Source: Sulfurovum sp. (lineage in GTDB: Bacteria; Campylobacterota; Campylobacteria; Campylobacterales; Sulfurovaceae). Taken from it: a stretch of 6,082 bases of DNA. Location: NCBI GenBank assembly GCA_026983895.1, contig JALSTF010000261.1, positions 1-6,082 of the forward strand. The letters run 5' to 3'. The notes under the pieces were generated by a model. That model saw only the letters and a list, made by a program, of their open reading frames with translations. It did no database searches and had not been told where the DNA came from. A program made the position numbers and the translations under genes. Below are positions 1 through 5,887 of the stretch, one piece after another. Numbering within the stretch: the first letter of the stretch is position 1; each line of letters opens with the position of its first letter.

Positions 1-1581
1 CTCTTGAAGCTCCTCGACAAGCGTGTAGTCTCCGCGGTGTGCCGCTTCGTATGCCGGTACGAGTATCCACTCGCGCAGGGTGTATTTGGGGTTGGTGCGT
101 TTCATCTGTATGGAAAGCTGTTCCCATGCCTGCGGTGTGGAGGCGTCAATCGCTTCGTGCCAGAGCGAAAGCCATGCACGCCAGCGATCTTGCAGTGATT
201 CATCGGGAACGGTGTAGAAGCTTTGCATCAACGGGTCGATCGTTTCGGGGAGGCGAGAGAGCTCACGGAAGAAGATCGTGTAGTCCACACGGGTCTCTAC
301 CATCAGTGTAAAGAGCTCCTGCAGCAATGCTCTGTCCAAACGTACCAAGCCGAGTTTCTGTGTCCACATCCGATCCATCCGTTCTTGTACCGCTTCACCA
401 AAGCTCTGACGTATCGCTTCCAGTGCATCCAGAGCCTCTTTGTCATCACCAAACAGCGGCGCAAGTGCCGTGCAGAGCATGGTGAAGTTACGCTCGGCAG
501 CTTGAGGCTGGTTAAAAAAAGAGAAGTGCCGTCCTCCACCCGTCCAGGGCTGATAGCGCGGGTCAAAATCATCCATAAACCCAAAGGGTCCGTAGTCAAG
601 CGTAAATCCGCCCACGGCACAGTTGTCGCTGTTGAAATTGCCCTGACAGTAGCCCACGCGTATCCACTCACTGACCAAAGAGGCGAGACGGTCACGAAAT
701 GCTGCTGCAAATGCAAGCAACTGCTCAGTGAGCGGCAGATCCGTATCGACCTCATCACCATACTCCCGCCATATCGCATAACGTACGATCTTCTCCAGTT
801 CCGCCATTGCCTCAGGGTGTTCCCCTTTACGTGCACGACGGCTGAAAAGCTCCAACTGACCTACCCGCAGGAAGGAGGAGGCGACCCGTGTGGTGATGGC
901 AACGGGTTCGACGATCATCCTGTCAGGGTCACGCGACTGCGAACCGGGGCGAAACCACGGGCGCTGTACCGTTTCACTCCCGGAGACATAGAGCGTCAGC
1001 GATCGTGTGGTAGGAATGCCCAGTGTGTACATGTGCTCCTGTGCCAGAAACTCCCGTACACTTGAGCGCAGTACCGCACGCCCATCCGCACCGCGGCAGT
1101 AGGGAGTACGTCCGCCGCCTTTGAGCTGAAACTCCCACCTCTCTCCCTCGAACACCCCCTCAAAGACCGAAACCGCACGCCCGTCCCCATAGCCGTTACC
1201 CGTTCCGAAAGGGCACTGCTGGTAGTACTCCGTCCCGTAGATCGACAGCGCATACCCCGTCGCCCATCCGACCTTGCGCATCGGTGCAGGTGCCTCGGAG
1301 AGGTCTCCGGAAAAAAGTCGCATAAAATCTTCACTGAGCACCAGATCGTCCGCCAAACCCAGCTCGGCAAAAAACTGCCTGCTGTACGCCACATAGCTCG
1401 GGTCGGCAATCGGTGTGGGTTTGACAGGGACATAGTGTCCATAAAATACCTCTCTGGGGTCATGGTCTATGCCCTCTTCCTTCGCTTCAGGATCGGGGAT
1501 CAGCGTATCCATCAGTGAGTAGTCTGCACTCTTGGCAAATGCTTCAAGGGTCTCTATCGTTGGTGTGACAGGTTCGTTCAT
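1..1581 (-). CDS. selO: SelO/YdiU-family protein adenylyltransferase (UPF0061), partial, C-terminus off the left edge
   Basis: SelO is a pseudokinase-fold enzyme that transfers AMP from ATP to Ser/Thr/Tyr hydroxyls of proteins, in studied bacteria including redox proteins. The minus strand is open from ATG at 1581 to base 1, 527 codons with no stop. Visible signatures, by my residue count: GDGRA at 132-136; LKGGGRTPY at 153-161, whose K154 matches the ATP-binding Lys; GRAVLRSSVREF at 167-178 with the conserved Glu E177; GIPTTRSL at 188-195; and YCQGNFNSDNCAVGG followed by LDYGPFGF. D319, N320 and D329 there fit the catalytic Asp and metal ligands of Pseudomonas SelO (D252, N253, D262). NPKYTLREW near 497-505 is the usual C-terminal motif, so roughly 40-60 residues are missing, including any terminal redox Cys. 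The active-site loop is of the QGNFNSDN type, not the commoner HGVMNTDN. In-frame ATGs also occur at 1605, 1614 and 1617. I chose 1581 because a -10-like box overlaps the upstream ones, though its ribosome site is weak. Transcribed divergently from the FTR-like gene. Confidence 0.93.
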   Translation of the reverse strand, partial: MNEPVTPTIETLEAFAKSADYSLMDTLIPDPEAKEEGIDHDPREVFYGHYVPVKPTPIADPSYVAYSRQFFAELGLADDLVLSEDFMRLFSGDLSEAPAPMRKVGWATGYALSIYGTEYYQQCPFGTGNGYGDGRAVSVFEGVFEGERWEFQLKGGGRTPYCRGADGRAVLRSSVREFLAQEHMYTLGIPTTRSLTLYVSGSETVQRPWFRPGSQSRDPDRMIVEPVAITTRVASSFLRVGQLELFSRRARKGEHPEAMAELEKIVRYAIWREYGDEVDTDLPLTEQLLAFAAAFRDRLASLVSEWIRVGYCQGNFNSDNCAVGGFTLDYGPFGFMDDFDPRYQPWTGGGRHFSFFNQPQAAERNFTMLCTALAPLFGDDKEALDALEAIRQSFGEAVQERMDRMWTQKLGLVRLDRALLQELFTLMVETRVDYTIFFRELSRLPETIDPLMQSFYTVPDESLQDRWRAWLSLWHEAIDASTPQAWEQLSIQMKRTNPKYTLREWILVPAYEAAHRGDYTLVEELQE

Positions 1582-1612
1582 TTTGTCTCTTTGTTTCGTT
1601 CTCATGGTCTCC

Positions 1613-1618
1613 ATCATA
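1613..1618 (-). promoter_or_regulatory. Candidate -10 box for selO
   Basis: Read on the minus strand this is TATGAT, one mismatch from TATAAT. It would place transcription start about 25 nt upstream of the ATG at 1581. No convincing -35 box lies 16-18 nt further upstream, which is usual for the main sigma factor of Campylobacterota. If the promoter is real, it argues against the in-frame upstream ATGs at 1605-1617 as starts. Based on sequence match and position only. Confidence 0.3.
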
Positions 1619-1677
1619 CATCATTTTCTTAAAAGGGAGATTACCCGATGCACGCAGATATTTCAGCCCCATCGGAG

Positions 1678-1683
1678 TACAAT
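1678..1683 (+). promoter_or_regulatory. Candidate -10 box for the FTR-like gene
   Basis: TACAAT lies 23 nt upstream of the ATG at 1707, between two divergent genes where a rightward promoter is required. There is no good -35 match. The box and the bases after it (TACAATACGCAC) closely resemble the nitrate reductase promoter (TATAATACGCAT). The resulting leader would be short, about 17 nt, with just enough room for the AAGGA ribosome site at 1694-1698. Confidence 0.45.
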
Positions 1684-1706
1684 ACGCACAAAAAAGGAAA
1701 AAACAA

Positions 1707-2327
1707 ATGCTCAACATGATGATAGGCTTCTTCAGGGATTATTTCACCTACAGAAAAGCCGCCCAGAAGCAACAACGGTGGCTGGAAAAATACTGTGAAC
1801 AGAAAGGGTATGCACTCAACCCAAGCTGGATGATGACCACCAGCCTCAAAAGCAATCTATGCGAAATGGAAGCGACCTTCGGAAAGCGCTACTGCCCCTG
1901 TTTTGAGCCCTCGGGTGATACCGTGCTGGACAAAAAGATGATGTGCCCGTGCGAGTTCATCGAAGACGAGATCGAAGAGTACGGTACCTGCCACTGTGCA
2001 CTGTTCGGTCCCAAAGATCTCAGCAAAGAAGCGTGGAAAGCCTCTTCCAAGCGCCTTATGGAAGAGTATCAAGTCCCCAAAAACCTCAAAGACGGTATCC
2101 TCGATACACGCGGTATGCCGCTTGATCCTCGCAGAAAACTTCCCATACCCGACATGATGCATCAAGTCAAATCTGTACTCAACGGGTACAAAGGCAATAC
2201 CCTCAAAGTGATCGTCAGCCGTGAGCAGGAGGCAAAGAACCTTGAACGGATCGCTTCTTACAGAAACTACCGTACCGAGCGCAATAGTGGAGATGATGCC
2301 ATAGAGGTCACCCTTTATCTGCATTAA
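1707..2327 (+). CDS. Ferredoxin-thioredoxin reductase catalytic-domain protein with C-terminal TusA-like domain
   Basis: A 206-residue cytoplasmic protein. Residues about 25-115 carry the cysteine set of the FTR catalytic (beta) subunit: C63-P-C65, C80-P-C82 and C95-H-C97. In the family, four of these bind a [4Fe-4S] cluster (here probably C63, C80, C82, C95) and two form the redox disulfide (C65, C97) that ferredoxin electrons reduce and that then reduces thioredoxin-type partners. Spacing is CPC-X14-CPC-X12-CHC, against X16/X8 in plant and cyanobacterial FTR. Two further cysteines, C30 and C52, precede the set. Residues about 131-206 look like a TusA fold: LDTRGMP at 132-138, a helix around 147-161, strand TLKVIVS at 165-171, a helix at 173-186, and last strand IEVTLYL. 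The TusA cysteine (normally in CPxP after RG) is absent, and no Cys occurs after C97. An AAGGA ribosome site lies 8 nt before the ATG at 1707; Met4 and Met5 are alternatives. No FTR variable (alpha) subunit is visible nearby. Physiological partner unknown. Confidence 0.85.
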   Translation: MLNMMIGFFRDYFTYRKAAQKQQRWLEKYCEQKGYALNPSWMMTTSLKSNLCEMEATFGKRYCPCFEPSGDTVLDKKMMCPCEFIEDEIEEYGTCHCALFGPKDLSKEAWKASSKRLMEEYQVPKNLKDGILDTRGMPLDPRRKLPIPDMMHQVKSVLNGYKGNTLKVIVSREQEAKNLERIASYRNYRTERNSGDDAIEVTLYLH

Positions 2328-2335
2328 TTGCCCAT

Positions 2336-2355
2336 AAAATAATCAAAAAATAATC
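2336..2355 (+). repeat. Phased direct repeat AAAATAATC x2 upstream of the nitrate reductase promoter
   Basis: AAAATAATC occurs at 2336-2344 and exactly again at 2347-2355, an 11-bp period (about one helical turn). The midpoint lies about 42 nt upstream of the transcription start expected from the TATAAT box at 2376-2381. That is where an activator bound next to RNA polymerase would sit. It could instead be an AT-rich UP-type element or chance in AT-rich DNA. Confidence 0.35.
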
Positions 2356-2375
2356 CAATATCCTTCCAAAATGGT

Positions 2376-2381
2376 TATAAT
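2376..2381 (+). promoter_or_regulatory. -10 box of the nitrate reductase operon
   Basis: A perfect TATAAT preceded by GGT lies 33 nt upstream of the start codon in the 87-nt gap after the FTR-like gene. The hexamer at the -35 position (ATCCAA) is a poor match to TTGACA, consistent with Campylobacterota sigma70 promoters. A second, weaker box, CATAAT (2385-2390), follows; the two sit in a 7-nt direct repeat ATAATAC (2377-2383 and 2386-2392). This probably drives the nitrate reductase gene, the 50-residue peptide and corA. Confidence 0.6.
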
Positions 2382-2414
2382 ACGCATAATACAGCAATAG
2401 AGAAGGATAACTTC

Positions 2415-4742
2415 ATGAGCCTCATCAAAAAAGCAAAAGATTTTCTTGGCCTCGACATCAAAGAAGATAAATACGCCCTCGTGGACGACCCCATCTTCGG
2501 CAAGGTCGCCAAAGCAAAAGCACCCGACAAATGGGTACGTACCACCTGCGGTTACTGCGGTGTGGGATGCGGTATGTACATAGGGGTCAAAGACGGCAAC
2601 GCGGTCTACTCCAAGGGAGACCCAACCCACCCTGTCAATATGGGTACACTCTGCCCCAAGGGGCTCAGCGAACATGAGATGGTACGCGCCGACAACCGTG
2701 TGAGCACACCGCTGATACGCAAGAACGGTGCACTTACCCCTGCTGACTGGGATGAGACTTTCACCAGGGTCAGCAGTGAATTCAAACGCATACAGAACGC
2801 GCACGGCAAAGGTGCCGTTGCTGTCATTTCCACCGGACAGCTTCTCACAGAAGAGTTCTATGTACTGGGCAAATTCACCCAGCTTGGGCTGGGGACGAAC
2901 AATTACGACGGCAATACCACGCTCTGCATGGCCTCTGCGGTGATGGGCTATAAACAAACCTTCGGAAGTGACGGGCCGACAGGCTGCTATGAAGATTTCT
3001 CCAAGGCCGATGTGATCCTGCTCATCGGTGCGAATATCGCAGACAACCACCCTATTTTGAAACTGCACATTGCCAAAAACAAAAAGCTCACCGGCAAAAA
3101 ACCCACACTTATCGTGGTCGATCCAAGAAAGTCCAAAACGTCCCAGATGGCAGACATTTTCGTACCGCTTAAACCGCGTTCAGACCTTGCACTGCTCAAC
3201 GGGCTGTGCTACATCATCATGGAACAGGGGTGGGAAGATGAGACGTTCATCCGTGAACGTACCAACGGCTACAAAGCGTTCCGCAAACATATCATGGCCA
3301 ATTACCCTCCCCAGGAAGTCGCCCACATTACCGGCATCGATGTCAAAGAACTCTATAACCTCGCCAGGATCTATGCACAGGCTGATGCCGCTATGAGCGC
3401 ATGGACCATGGGTGTCAACCAAAGCAGCATCGGTACCGACACCGTCTCCGCTATCAACAACCTTGCCCTCATCACGGGAAATCTCGGCATAGAAGGCGGT
3501 GCCCCCATGTCGATTACCGGACAGTGCAACGCCATGGGTACACGGGAGTTCGGATTTACCTCTTCCATCCCCGGATACAGGAATTACAGTTCCCCTTCGG
3601 ACAGGCAGGAATTCGCCGACATCCTCAATGTACCTGTCGAAAAAGTACCGGATGCAAGAGGCTATGCCTACCCGCAGATCATCGATGCGATCAACCGGGG
3701 AGAGATCAAGGCACTCTGGGTCGTAGCGACCAACCCGTTGGTAAGCTACCCCGACCAGAACGGCCTGAGAGAAGCGCTCAAAAAACTTGACCTGCTGGTG
3801 GTACAGGATGCTTTTATGAGTGATACGGCAGAAATTGCAGATGTGGTCTTTGCCGCAGCGACATGGAGTGAGAAAGAGGGATGCTACACCAACTCCGAAC
3901 GCCGCTGCAACTATGCCAAAAAAGCCATCGACCCGCTGGGTAAGAGTATGTCCGATTTCCATATTGTCAAGGAATTCTCCAAATATTTTGACGGTGTACA
4001 CGAAATGTTGTTCGATCATATTAATGAGCCGCGTGATGCCTTTGATGAGATCAAACGTGTCAGCAAAGGCAGATTGTGCGACTACAGCGGTATGAACTAT
4101 GAGCTCATCGAAGCGCTTGGCGGCATACAGTGGCCATGTAACGAAAAAGCGCCGCAGGGTACCAAACGTCTCTACTCCGAAGAAATGCCCTGTCCCACTC
4201 CTGACGGCAAGGCGCAGCTGCTTCCTCTCGACTGGATACCGCTGAGTGAAATGCAGTGTCAGGGGCTGCCGCTCATCCTCAACACCGGAAGGACTGTAGA
4301 ACAGTTCCATACCCGTACCAAAACAGGCAGCATCAGTATCCTTGACAATCTCGCTCCCGAAGCCTGGGTCGATCTCAGCCCCAAAGACGCAGCCAAACTC
4401 AAAGTAAAAAGCGGGGACCGTATCGCTATTTCAGGAACGAGGGGTCGCGTAGACGATGTCATCGTCAAAGTAAGTGAAACGGTCAGAGAGGGTAACATTT
4501 TTGTTCCGTTCCACTTCAATGAACAGCTCATCAACGCCGTGACCATCCCCGAGTTCGATCCTAAATCGTTTGAACCCAACTACAAGCAGTGTGCAGTGCA
4601 GCTGCATTCTGAAGCCGTACCGGAAGGTATCTCCTACGAAGAGGTAGAAATCTCCGGCTACCTCGAAGGGGTGAAGGTCTACGAAGAAGAAGCAGGCAGC
4701 GAGAAAGCCACAGTGAACAGTGAAATGCATCGGGATGTATAG
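2415..4742 (+). CDS. narB: Assimilatory-type (NarB/NasA) nitrate reductase catalytic subunit, molybdopterin and [4Fe-4S]
   Basis: A 775-residue enzyme of the DMSO-reductase superfamily, expected to reduce nitrate to nitrite in the cytoplasm with electrons from ferredoxin or a similar donor. The [4Fe-4S] motif is C45-X2-C48-X3-C52-X27-C80, followed by PKG with the conserved electron-relay Lys K82. C171 in TTLCMASAVMGYK fits the Mo-ligating Cys of NarB/NasA, and the following FGSDGPTGCYEDF is family-typical. ITGQCNAMGTREFG (about 367-380) resembles the TGQ-NAMG-RE motif of assimilatory nitrate reductases and argues against formate dehydrogenase. NTGRT at 623-627 opens the C-terminal dinucleotide-binding domain, which runs to about 735. 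There is no Tat or Sec signal, so it is not a periplasmic NapA. It lacks the C-terminal [2Fe-2S] domain of Klebsiella NasA, so it is closer to cyanobacterial NarB, but has about 35 extra N-terminal residues and an acidic tail. AGAAGGA at 2401-2407 sits 7 nt before the ATG. No nitrite reductase, transporter or cofactor gene is in view. Substrate is assigned by family; narB versus nasA naming is arbitrary. Confidence 0.88.
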   Translation: MSLIKKAKDFLGLDIKEDKYALVDDPIFGKVAKAKAPDKWVRTTCGYCGVGCGMYIGVKDGNAVYSKGDPTHPVNMGTLCPKGLSEHEMVRADNRVSTPLIRKNGALTPADWDETFTRVSSEFKRIQNAHGKGAVAVISTGQLLTEEFYVLGKFTQLGLGTNNYDGNTTLCMASAVMGYKQTFGSDGPTGCYEDFSKADVILLIGANIADNHPILKLHIAKNKKLTGKKPTLIVVDPRKSKTSQMADIFVPLKPRSDLALLNGLCYIIMEQGWEDETFIRERTNGYKAFRKHIMANYPPQEVAHITGIDVKELYNLARIYAQADAAMSAWTMGVNQSSIGTDTVSAINNLALITGNLGIEGGAPMSITGQCNAMGTREFGFTSSIPGYRNYSSPSDRQEFADILNVPVEKVPDARGYAYPQIIDAINRGEIKALWVVATNPLVSYPDQNGLREALKKLDLLVVQDAFMSDTAEIADVVFAAATWSEKEGCYTNSERRCNYAKKAIDPLGKSMSDFHIVKEFSKYFDGVHEMLFDHINEPRDAFDEIKRVSKGRLCDYSGMNYELIEALGGIQWPCNEKAPQGTKRLYSEEMPCPTPDGKAQLLPLDWIPLSEMQCQGLPLILNTGRTVEQFHTRTKTGSISILDNLAPEAWVDLSPKDAAKLKVKSGDRIAISGTRGRVDDVIVKVSETVREGNIFVPFHFNEQLINAVTIPEFDPKSFEPNYKQCAVQLHSEAVPEGISYEEVEISGYLEGVKVYEEEAGSEKATVNSEMHRDV

Positions 4743-4745
4743 GAG
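4741..4745 (+). promoter_or_regulatory. Ribosome binding site for the 50-residue peptide, overlapping the narB stop
   Basis: AGGAG shares its first two bases with the TAG stop of the nitrate reductase (4740-4742) and ends 9 nt before the ATG at 4755. A strong Shine-Dalgarno this close to the upstream stop points to coupled translation and supports the short reading frame as a real gene. Confidence 0.6.
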
Positions 4746-4754
4746 CATGGGCAA

Positions 4755-4907
4755 ATGACTACGGTAATGCTTTTTTTTGGCGCGATGGCTGTGATCATCT
4801 CTATCATTTTCTATGTCGGCTACCGGGCAGAAAGAAAGAATGCCTGGAGACGGGAGGAAGATCCCGCCAAAAAGAAGGACAATACACTCGATCCCAAAAA
4901 TCTCTAA
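4755..4907 (+). CDS. Small single-pass membrane protein (50 aa), function unknown
   Basis: The frame runs ATG 4755 to TAA 4905-4907 and encodes 50 residues. Residues about 2-22 (including MLFFGAMAVIISIIFYVGY) form one hydrophobic membrane segment. The rest is hydrophilic: RAERKNAWRREED followed by a Lys/Asp-rich tail ending DPKNL. Positive charges directly after the segment predict the N-terminus outside and the tail in the cytoplasm. A strong AGGAG lies 9 nt upstream. The gene starts 12 nt after the nitrate reductase stop and ends 27 nt before corA, so it is probably translated from the same transcript. I do not recognise the family. It is comparable in size to small accessory peptides of membrane complexes, but no motif links it to one. 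It could tether the cytoplasmic nitrate reductase to the membrane, or serve CorA; neither can be shown here. Confidence 0.65.
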   Translation: MTTVMLFFGAMAVIISIIFYVGYRAERKNAWRREEDPAKKKDNTLDPKNL

Positions 4908-4934
4908 GTACCCAATATACGATAGGACCCGTTC

Positions 4935-5870
4935 ATGTACCTCTTCTCCGACAGACTCTACAGAAAAGACGAGATCACACTCGACAGCAGTAAAAAACAG
5001 ATCATCTTTACCACTATCAACAACCAGGAGATCATTGCCTGGCTGGACGGCCAGGGATTCCCTGAAAGTTTTATCGAAGATATCCAAAATGAAGACCAGA
5101 GTATCGTCTATGAGGATCATGCCGATTTCAAATTGCTGATCTTGAAATATTTTGTTCCGGACGAAGAAGATCAACTGCTCTATCATGCAGACAATGTCGT
5201 GATTATTCTCATGAAAAACACTCTGCTGTTTCTTGGGAGAGACAAACACATTATCAAACATATCACCAACAAACTCTACAAACGTTATCATCCGAATGAT
5301 TCACTCGAATATATCGCCTACAATATTATCGATATCATGGTCGACCATACTATGTGGATCATTGACAGCATTGATGATCAGCTCGAAGAGATCGAAGATC
5401 GTATTTTTTCAGAGTCGATCGATGAGCATAAAGTACAGATGGATCTGTACTTTGCCAGACGCACCCTCAACCGTATTTCCAAGCTTTCGGTTCAGACCAA
5501 TGATGTGGTCAACAAACTTTACAACCATCTTCCGTCCGAACGCCGAAGGAAGCTCAAGTACGAATTCATCGACCTCAAAGAGCACCTCTCTTTTTCCATC
5601 AACGAATCCAAAACCTATCTCGACCGTACCGGTTACCTTCAGACGCTCCTCATGGGTTTTTTGAGCAACCGTATGAACCAGGCGATGCAGAGACTGGCAG
5701 CGATCTCCCTGATCTTTCTACCTATTACGTTCATCGCAGGGGTCTATGGCATGAACTTCAAATTCATGCCTGAACTGGAATGGAAATACGGCTATTTCCT
5801 GGTCTGGGGCATCAACTTCACTCTGGCATTTTTTATCTATACATGGCTGAAAAAGAAAAGATGGATATAA
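4935..5870 (+). CDS. corA: CorA-family magnesium/divalent cation channel
   Basis: CorA forms a pentameric inner-membrane channel that admits Mg2+ (some members Co2+, Ni2+ or Zn2+) down the membrane potential. This 311-residue protein is close to usual CorA length. Residues 1 to about 240 form the acidic alpha/beta and long-helix cytoplasmic domain, rich in Asp/Glu as expected for a Mg2+-sensing funnel. Two membrane helices follow: about 253-271, ending in the signature Y-G-M-N (GMN at 272-274), then the periplasmic loop with MPEL (278-281), and about 286-304. The C-terminus is the typical basic KKKRW-I. AGGA at 4924-4927 is 7 nt before the ATG at 4935. Only 27 nt separates it from the 50-residue peptide and no separate promoter is evident there, so it is probably the last gene of the narB transcript. 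No residue looks missing. CorA and ZntB share this architecture; the intact GMN-MPEL signature favours CorA, but ion choice is not certain. Confidence 0.93.
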   Translation: MYLFSDRLYRKDEITLDSSKKQIIFTTINNQEIIAWLDGQGFPESFIEDIQNEDQSIVYEDHADFKLLILKYFVPDEEDQLLYHADNVVIILMKNTLLFLGRDKHIIKHITNKLYKRYHPNDSLEYIAYNIIDIMVDHTMWIIDSIDDQLEEIEDRIFSESIDEHKVQMDLYFARRTLNRISKLSVQTNDVVNKLYNHLPSERRRKLKYEFIDLKEHLSFSINESKTYLDRTGYLQTLLMGFLSNRMNQAMQRLAAISLIFLPITFIAGVYGMNFKFMPELEWKYGYFLVWGINFTLAFFIYTWLKKKRWI

Positions 5871-5887
5871 AAATCATTTCATCTTTT
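5856..5887. terminator. Candidate bidirectional terminator between convergent genes
   Basis: AAAAGATG (5856-5863) pairs with CATCTTTT (5880-5887) across a 16-nt loop in which GAT (5864-5866) and ATC (5873-5875) can also pair. On the plus strand the second arm runs into seven T's (5884-5890). On the minus strand the first arm reads into CATCTTTTCTTTTT. A U-rich tract in both directions suits two convergent genes whose stops are only 8 nt apart. The stem is AT-rich and weak, and it overlaps the ends of both coding regions. Confidence 0.4.

Noticed and set aside
223..1065. Long plus-strand open frame (280 codons) opposite selO
   Set aside because: It is antisense to the clearly conserved SelO frame. 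Its translation is Arg/Cys-rich with no domain, and there is no good ribosome site.
1532..1798. Plus-strand open frame of 88 codons with an apparent signal-like hydrophobic N-terminus
   Set aside because: It overlaps the selO start region in antisense and the FTR-like gene in another frame. It has no ribosome site, and both overlapped genes have strong family evidence.
3180..4310. Minus-strand open frame of 376 codons opposite narB
   Set aside because: The plus strand encodes a continuous, motif-complete nitrate reductase. The antisense translation shows no recognisable motif and is a by-product of codon use.
2415..4742. Formate dehydrogenase or periplasmic NapA as the identity of the molybdoenzyme
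   Set aside because: There is no signal peptide (against NapA). The LCMASAV Mo-ligand context, TGQ-NAMG-RE and NTGRT-HTRTKTG motifs fit assimilatory nitrate reductase better than formate dehydrogenase.
4747..4758. Three-codon mini-frame ATG-GGC-AAA-TGA overlapping the ATG of the 50-residue peptide
   Set aside because: It looks like a start-stop coupling device (ATGA), but AGGAG is only 1 nt from this ATG, too close to use. The downstream ATG at 4755 has proper spacing.
4431..5291. Minus-strand open frame of 286 codons spanning the end of narB, the small peptide and the start of corA
   Set aside because: It is antisense to three plus-strand genes that each have a ribosome site. The hydrophobic stretches are complements of Lys/Glu-rich codons.
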